From the NCBI GenBank assembly GCA_905203305.1, contig CAJKVH010000013.1, positions 1 through 29,224 of the forward strand: a stretch of 29,224 bases of DNA, written 5' to 3'. The stretch comes from an uncultured Eubacteriales bacterium (lineage in GTDB: Bacteria; Bacillota; Clostridia; TANB77; CAG-508). The position numbers and the translations under genes were made by a program. The notes under the pieces are model-generated. The model did no database searches, was not told where the DNA came from, and worked only from the letters and a program-made list of their open reading frames with translations. Each line of letters starts with the position of its first letter. Position 1 is the stretch's first letter. Positions 25,378 to 29,224 of the stretch are shown here, in pieces.

Positions 25378-26115
25378 TTACAAAAGCTTCTTAACAGAGC
25401 AAGCCCAAGCAATTTTTGCATGACGCAAAAGCGACATGACGTCGATCTCGTAAAGCTCATTTGAAGAAGTATTACTGATTGTTGCTACTCCTTCCTTGAT
25501 CTTCCAAATGATGACGCATTCATTACTTGGAAGATCTTTTCCATGAAGCCAACCAGTAGGGACAAGAGCAACTACAGGATGACAAAGACAGATTGAATTG
25601 CTCACTTCAAAGATTGATCTCTGAATCTGAGTTCGGATGCCGTACTCAAGTTCCAAGACCTTATCAAAGGCAATCCACAATGTTCCTTTGTCTTGCGTTC
25701 TGTAACCGTTTTCCACCAAGATCTTTCCGATCTCGATGAGAAACTCTTCTCTCGAAGAGATTTTCTTGCCGGTCTTGTGAGTTACAGAAAAATACTCAAC
25801 AAGTGTTGCCATAGTTGCAGGAATACTTCCACCAAGGGCCATGGATTTTAACGGCTCTCCATCAAAAACTCTATTTGGCTCTTTGGCTCTATCATAGCAG
25901 CCTCTATGGTCATAAACAATATGATCATAAAGCTTCTGATTATACGGCACTGGTATAACCTTGGGGTCAATTCCAATGTCAAGTTTTGTGCTTAACTCCT
26001 TTGATAAGGACTTCTCCCAAGTTTCGGCAAGTTGTCTTTTTTCTTCCTGGTACTCGAGATAAATATCTTGTTTTAACCGTGCACTGATTCCTGTGTTAAT
26101 AAGTGAATGTAACAT
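25378..26115 (-). CDS. Foreign-looking protein with degenerate C39-like fold
   Basis: This 245-aa protein is unlike its neighbours in composition: it is markedly richer in GC and uses CTC, GCC, TCG and CGG codons. I do not recognise a characterised family. Two stretches resemble a papain/C39-like core: GGSIPATMATLVEYF, where a C39 nucleophile Cys would be Ser, and CHPVVALVPTGWLHG...NECVIIWKIKEGVATISN, where the His and Asp positions look replaced. If homologous it is probably inactive as a cysteine peptidase. Codon 13 is CGG (Arg in SARLKQ); a +1 slip there gives GGT TAA, an immediate stop. It has its own consensus promoter and a hairpin leader like that of the minus-strand gene at 14521. Confidence 0.65.
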   Translation of the reverse strand: MLHSLINTGISARLKQDIYLEYQEEKRQLAETWEKSLSKELSTKLDIGIDPKVIPVPYNQKLYDHIVYDHRGCYDRAKEPNRVFDGEPLKSMALGGSIPATMATLVEYFSVTHKTGKKISSREEFLIEIGKILVENGYRTQDKGTLWIAFDKVLELEYGIRTQIQRSIFEVSNSICLCHPVVALVPTGWLHGKDLPSNECVIIWKIKEGVATISNTSSNELYEIDVMSLLRHAKIAWACSVKKLL

Positions 26116-26120
26116 TTTAT

Positions 26121-26213
26121 ATCCTCCTTCGTGTTACAAATAGGGAAAGAGATTCCCTAAAAAAATAAAGTTACTGTATATTTTATTATACTTTTAATTT
26201 TAAAAAATGTCAA
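26121..26213 (-). promoter_or_regulatory. Promoter and hairpin leader of second foreign-looking gene
   Basis: On the minus strand, TTGACA (26213-26208), 17 nt, TATAAT (26190-26185), a perfect consensus. The leader holds a hairpin, TAGGGAA/TTCCCTA (26159-26141), then TAACACGAAGGAGGA before the start codon. Confidence 0.75.
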
Positions 26214-26248
26214 TAAATAGCAAATTTCAAGAATTGGGCTAGGATATG

Positions 26249-26278
26249 TTGCATTAATTATTGCTAAAATGATATAAT
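26249..26278 (+). promoter_or_regulatory. Promoter upstream of phosphatase gene
   Basis: TTGCAT (26249-26254), 18 nt, TATAAT (26273-26278). The transcript leader to 26421 is about 135 nt, and I see no recognised riboswitch in it. Confidence 0.5.
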
Positions 26279-26420
26279 AAATTTGATTTAAGGATGGATA
26301 TAAAAAAATAAAATTTATACATAAAAATAGAAAACTTTTTAAATAAAATATTTATATTTTTTAAGCAATTCTTCAGAAAAAAGTAAGTAACGCAATTTTA
26401 ATATGGAAATGGAGATTATA

Positions 26421-26891
26421 ATGATAAAAGTGATGTTTGTGTGTTTAGGTAATATTTGCCGTTCTCCAATGGCAGAGTTTGTACTCAAAGATATGGTAAA
26501 AAAGCAAGGATTAGAAAAAGAATTTTATATAAAATCTTCAGCAACTTCTAGTGAAGAAATAGGAAATGATATTCATTATGGTACACGCGATAAATTAATA
26601 GAAAAAGGTATTCCTTTCACAAAGAGAAAAGCAACAAAATTAAAAGCAGAAGACTATGAAAAATATGATTATATTATTGGTATGGAAAATTCAAATATCA
26701 TAAATATACAAAGAATAGTTGGCAAAGACATCGACAATAAAGTTTATAGATTATTAGATTTTTCGAATAATCCTAGAGATATTGCTGATCCGTGGTATAC
26801 TGGAAATTTTGAAATTACATTTAATGATATAGTTGAAGGTTGTAATGGATTTTTGAAATGTTTAAAATATAAGAATATAATAGATAAATAA
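26421..26891 (+). CDS. Low-molecular-weight protein-tyrosine phosphatase
   Basis: This 156-aa protein has the P-loop CX5R at its N-terminus (VCLGNICRSPMAE, Cys and Arg about 7-13) and the general-acid Asp in IADPWYTGNFE near 120. These are the defining parts of the low-molecular-weight phosphatase/arsenate-reductase fold. The start at 26421 is preferred because ATGGAG (26409-26414) lies just upstream; an ATG at 26403 precedes that site. It probably dephosphorylates phosphotyrosine or protein-arginine phosphate; which one is unknown. It leads a run of small genes continuing to the flavodoxin-like gene. Confidence 0.88.
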   Translation: MIKVMFVCLGNICRSPMAEFVLKDMVKKQGLEKEFYIKSSATSSEEIGNDIHYGTRDKLIEKGIPFTKRKATKLKAEDYEKYDYIIGMENSNIINIQRIVGKDIDNKVYRLLDFSNNPRDIADPWYTGNFEITFNDIVEGCNGFLKCLKYKNIIDK

Positions 26892-26910
26892 CAAATTTAG
26901 GGAGTGTGTT

Positions 26911-27105
26911 ATGGAAAATCAAGAAAGAAAAGCATATTTGACAATTGGCTCTGTACGAACATTAGATATAAGAGTTATATTTGAAGATACAGAAATTTTA
27001 TATGAGGGTGCAGTGGAAGATGCTCCGGAAGAAATCAAAAGATTAAGGTATTCTAAAGTTAAAAATTCAGATAAGATGAATTTTTATGTTTATAACTCTA
27101 ATTAA
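26911..27105 (+). CDS. Small protein of 64 aa, unknown
   Basis: GGGAG precedes the ATG, and the gene lies 19 nt after the phosphatase gene. The product looks beta-rich (YLTIGSVRTLDIRVIFEDTEILYEGAVEDAP), acidic, without membrane segment or cysteines. I do not recognise it. Codon use matches the host genes. Confidence 0.6.
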   Translation: MENQERKAYLTIGSVRTLDIRVIFEDTEILYEGAVEDAPEEIKRLRYSKVKNSDKMNFYVYNSN

Positions 27106-27133
27106 AAATTAAAAACTTTTTAGGAGAAATTTG

Positions 27134-27460
27134 ATGAATAAAGAAGAAATAATAAAGTATTGTTTAACATTAGAAAATACATATAAGGATTGCCCTTTTC
27201 CTGATGATTTTGAATCTGTAACAATGAAACATTTGAAAAATAAAAAGTGGTTTGCTTTAATTATGAATGTAAATAATAAGTTATACCTTAATGTTAAGAC
27301 AGATCCAAATTATTCTGATATATTGAGAAATACTTATGATTATATAATACCTGCTTATCACATGAATAAGGAACATTGGAATACAATTATTGTAGATGAA
27401 AAAGTGGACAATAATTTAGTAAAAGAATTGATAGAACAAAGTTATCAATTGACAAAGTAA
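27134..27460 (+). CDS. MmcQ/YjbR family protein
   Basis: This protein of about 108 aa resembles the MmcQ/YjbR family: CLTLENTYKDCPFPDDFESV, then KKWFALIMNVNNKLYLNVKTDP and DYIIPAYHMNKEHWNTIIVDE. The family has a double-wing DNA-binding-like fold with unclear function. The ATG at 27134 follows AGGAG; an adjacent TTG one codon upstream is less likely. Confidence 0.75.
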   Translation: MNKEEIIKYCLTLENTYKDCPFPDDFESVTMKHLKNKKWFALIMNVNNKLYLNVKTDPNYSDILRNTYDYIIPAYHMNKEHWNTIIVDEKVDNNLVKELIEQSYQLTK

Positions 27461-27499
27461 AGTTAAATGCAAATAGTAAGTTGTAGGGGAGATTTATGT

Positions 27500-28114
27500 A
27501 TGGAAAAGTGGTTAAAATTGGCAATAGAAATTCAAAGTTTAGCACAAGCAGGACTTACATATACAGATAATGTATATGATATAGAAAGATATGAAAGATT
27601 AAGAGAAATAGCAGCAGAAATAATAGAAGAAAAAAGTAATATAAGTTTGGAAAAAGTAAAAGATTTATTTTGCAACGAAAATGGTTATCAAACACCTAAA
27701 ATAGATACAAGAGCCGCCATATTTAAAGATGATAAAATTTTACTAACTCACGAAAATAATGGAACTTGGTCATTGCCTGGTGGCTGGTGTGATGTTTTAG
27801 AATCTGTTGCAAGTAATACAATAAAGGAAGTAAAAGAAGAAACTGGATTAGATGTAGAAACAATTAAAATAATTGCAGTCCAAGATAGAAACAAACATAA
27901 TAAACCTATATATGCTTATGGTGTGTGCAAAATATTTGTATTATGTAATGTTATTGGTGGGGAATTTATTGAAAATATTGAAACGACAGAAATTAAATAT
28001 TTTTCATTAGATGAGATACCCAATAATTTAGCAGAAGAAAAAACAAATAATGAACAAATTGAGATGTGTTTTAAAGCATATAAAGATGAAAAGTGGCAAA
28101 CACAATTTGATTAA
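27500..28114 (+). CDS. NUDIX hydrolase with N-terminal helical domain
   Basis: The product is 204 aa. The N-terminal helical part (about 1-60, EKWLKLAIEIQSLAQAGLTYTDNVYDIERYERL) is the domain commonly found before this NUDIX subgroup. The NUDIX box is GWCDVLESVASNTIKEVKEETGLD near 95-118: the metal-binding EVKEE is intact and the usual Arg of REV is Lys. It probably hydrolyses a nucleoside diphosphate derivative such as an ADP-sugar; the substrate is unknown. The start at 27500 follows GGGGAG, whereas the in-frame ATG at 27467 precedes that site. Confidence 0.82.
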   Translation: MEKWLKLAIEIQSLAQAGLTYTDNVYDIERYERLREIAAEIIEEKSNISLEKVKDLFCNENGYQTPKIDTRAAIFKDDKILLTHENNGTWSLPGGWCDVLESVASNTIKEVKEETGLDVETIKIIAVQDRNKHNKPIYAYGVCKIFVLCNVIGGEFIENIETTEIKYFSLDEIPNNLAEEKTNNEQIEMCFKAYKDEKWQTQFD

Positions 28115-28157
28115 AAAATTACAATTTTGATAATAAAGAAAAAGGAGATTATGTATT

Positions 28158-28676
28158 ATGAAAAGAGAAAGATATTCAATAATTTATAGTAGTAAAACAG
28201 GAAATACAAAAAAACTTGCAGAGGCAATCTATAATACTTTACCTCAAAATAAGTGTGATTATTATGGTACAGTGGATAAAATTGATGATGTATTAAGTAA
28301 TGTAATTTATATTGGTTTTTGGACAGAAAAAGGAAATGCTGATCATCTAACAATAGATTTTTTAAATAAATTAAAAAACAAAAAAATATTTTTATTTGGG
28401 ACAGCAGGATATGGCGAAAGTGAAAAATATTTTGAGGGTATTATTAATAATGTAAAAAAGAATATTGATAGTAGCAATACAATAATAGGTACTTTTATGT
28501 GTCAAGGTAAAATGCCATTATCAGTTAGAGAAAGATATGAAAAAATGAGAGAACAAAATAATATTTCACTTAACATTGATAAATTAATTGATAACTTTGA
28601 TAAAGCATTATCACATCCAAATAAAGATGATTTAAAAACATTAGAACAAATTGTAATATTATACGAGGAGAAATAA
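28158..28676 (+). CDS. Flavodoxin-family protein
   Basis: This 172-aa protein begins RYSIIYSSKTGNTKKLAEAIY, the FMN-phosphate binding loop T/S-x-T-G-N-T of flavodoxins. IYIGFWTEKGNAD and IFLFGTAGYGESEKYF follow, matching the second and third FMN loops. It resembles the short flavodoxin-like proteins (BilS-type) of gut Clostridia, but a BilR-like reductase is not in the window. AAAGGAG precedes the ATG. Confidence 0.8.
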   Translation: MKRERYSIIYSSKTGNTKKLAEAIYNTLPQNKCDYYGTVDKIDDVLSNVIYIGFWTEKGNADHLTIDFLNKLKNKKIFLFGTAGYGESEKYFEGIINNVKKNIDSSNTIIGTFMCQGKMPLSVRERYEKMREQNNISLNIDKLIDNFDKALSHPNKDDLKTLEQIVILYEEK

Positions 28677-28677
28677 A

Positions 28678-28794
28678 AATTATTCAAATCTACTATGTGA
28701 TGATAGAATACACCCAAATGAAAAAGGACACAAAATTATTGCAGAAGCTATAAAGGAACATATAGAAAAAAGAAAAATTAAATTAATAGGTTAA
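28678..28794 (+). pseudogene. Remnant of GDSL/SGNH hydrolase C-terminus
   Basis: This frame reads DDRIHPNEKGHKIIAEAIKE and ends at TAA (28792-28794). D-x-x-H-P-N-x-x-G is the C-terminal catalytic Asp-His block of SGNH esterases. Only about 38 codons remain, there is no start codon or upstream domain, and it abuts the flavodoxin gene. No CGG is nearby, so it is ordinary decay, unlike the frameshifted genes. Confidence 0.65.
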
Positions 28795-28823
28795 CTACAA
28801 CTTACAAGTTATAGGAGAAATAA

Positions 28824-29224
28824 ATGATAAGAAAATTTGAAAAAAATGATATAAATCCTGTAATGCAAATATGGAAAAATGAAAATATAAAATCTCATAA
28901 ATTTATATCAAAAGAATATTGGAAAAATAATTATAATTATGTAAAAGGAATTCTACCAAATGCAGAAATATATGTTTATGTTTTAAAAGAAAATATTGTA
29001 GGATTTATAGGAATAAATGAGAATTATATTGAAGGAATTTTTATTGATACAAATAATCAATGTAAAGGAATAGGAACATCTTTATTGAATAAAGTAAAAG
29101 AAAACAGAGATAATTTGACATTAAGTGTATATAAGAAAAATATAAATGCTATCAATTTTTATAAAAAGAATGATTTTATAATTACAAGCGAAAATATAGA
29201 TAAAGATACAGCTGAAATAGAATA
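28824..29224 (+). CDS. GNAT-family N-acetyltransferase, cut by window end
   Basis: The frame is open from the ATG at 28824 (site AGGAG 28813-28817) to the last base, with no stop: 133 codons seen. MIRKFEKNDINPVMQIWKNEN is a typical GNAT start. The acetyl-CoA binding motif A appears as NQCKGIGTSLLNKVKE (Q-x-x-G-x-G pattern), followed by LSVYKKNINAINFYKKNDF, the motif B region. The substrate is unknown. The C-terminus is missing only because the window ends. Confidence 0.82.
   Translation, partial: MIRKFEKNDINPVMQIWKNENIKSHKFISKEYWKNNYNYVKGILPNAEIYVYVLKENIVGFIGINENYIEGIFIDTNNQCKGIGTSLLNKVKENRDNLTLSVYKKNINAINFYKKNDFIITSENIDKDTAEIE

Overview
This is a very AT-rich window from an uncultivated-type, spore-forming member of the Clostridia (Firmicutes). 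SpoIIP, a YtxC-like sporulation protein, RelA plus a small alarmone synthetase, a CIRCE-like element before clpB, AGGAGG ribosome binding sites and near-exclusive AGA arginine codons all fit. The prepilin-like leader fused to leucine-rich repeats resembles proteins of AT-rich gut Clostridia, but I cannot name the species. No rRNA, tRNA or CRISPR was seen.

Layout. 1-2570: an HD phosphohydrolase behind 33-bp repeats, then a small XRE regulator divergent from a pilin-like leucine-rich-repeat surface protein, with palindromic operators between them. 2580-8167: ytxC-like gene (minus strand), then recJ, relA and an MBL-fold hydrolase. 8168-8530: a promoter, a 34-codon small gene and a terminator. 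8575-11005: spoIIP, an AI-2E/YtvI-type membrane protein and a 31-bp GC-rich tandem repeat. 11006-14482: a DUF1980-like membrane protein (minus strand) and secA. 14521-14895 and 25378-26115: two GC-richer minus-strand genes that look foreign and share one promoter/leader design. 15155-16942: a C39-like peptidase and a dGTPase-like gene. 17069-24304: clpB, a plsC-like acyltransferase, a RelQ-like synthetase, an acyl-CoA synthetase and metK. 24318-25319: GH25 lysozyme. 26421 to the end: low-molecular-weight phosphatase, a small unknown, MmcQ/YjbR, NUDIX, flavodoxin-like protein, a GDSL remnant and a GNAT gene cut by the window edge.

The outstanding observation is translational. Six conserved genes (recJ, spoIIP, the AI-2E gene twice, clpB, plsC-like, metK) are each interrupted by a +1 frameshift, and all seven events are the same. 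An in-frame CGG followed by A must be read as C plus GGA (one residue, apparently Gly) to restore the full-length protein. By eye I found no other in-frame CGG in the host-like genes. The only two CGG codons read as Arg lie in the two foreign-looking genes, and both are CGG-T. Ordinary gene decay or sequencing error does not give this pattern. It suggests that CGGA works as a genome-wide +1 frameshift or quadruplet glycine codon in this organism, perhaps because CGG lost its normal tRNA. The frameshifted genes are therefore annotated here as single intact genes.
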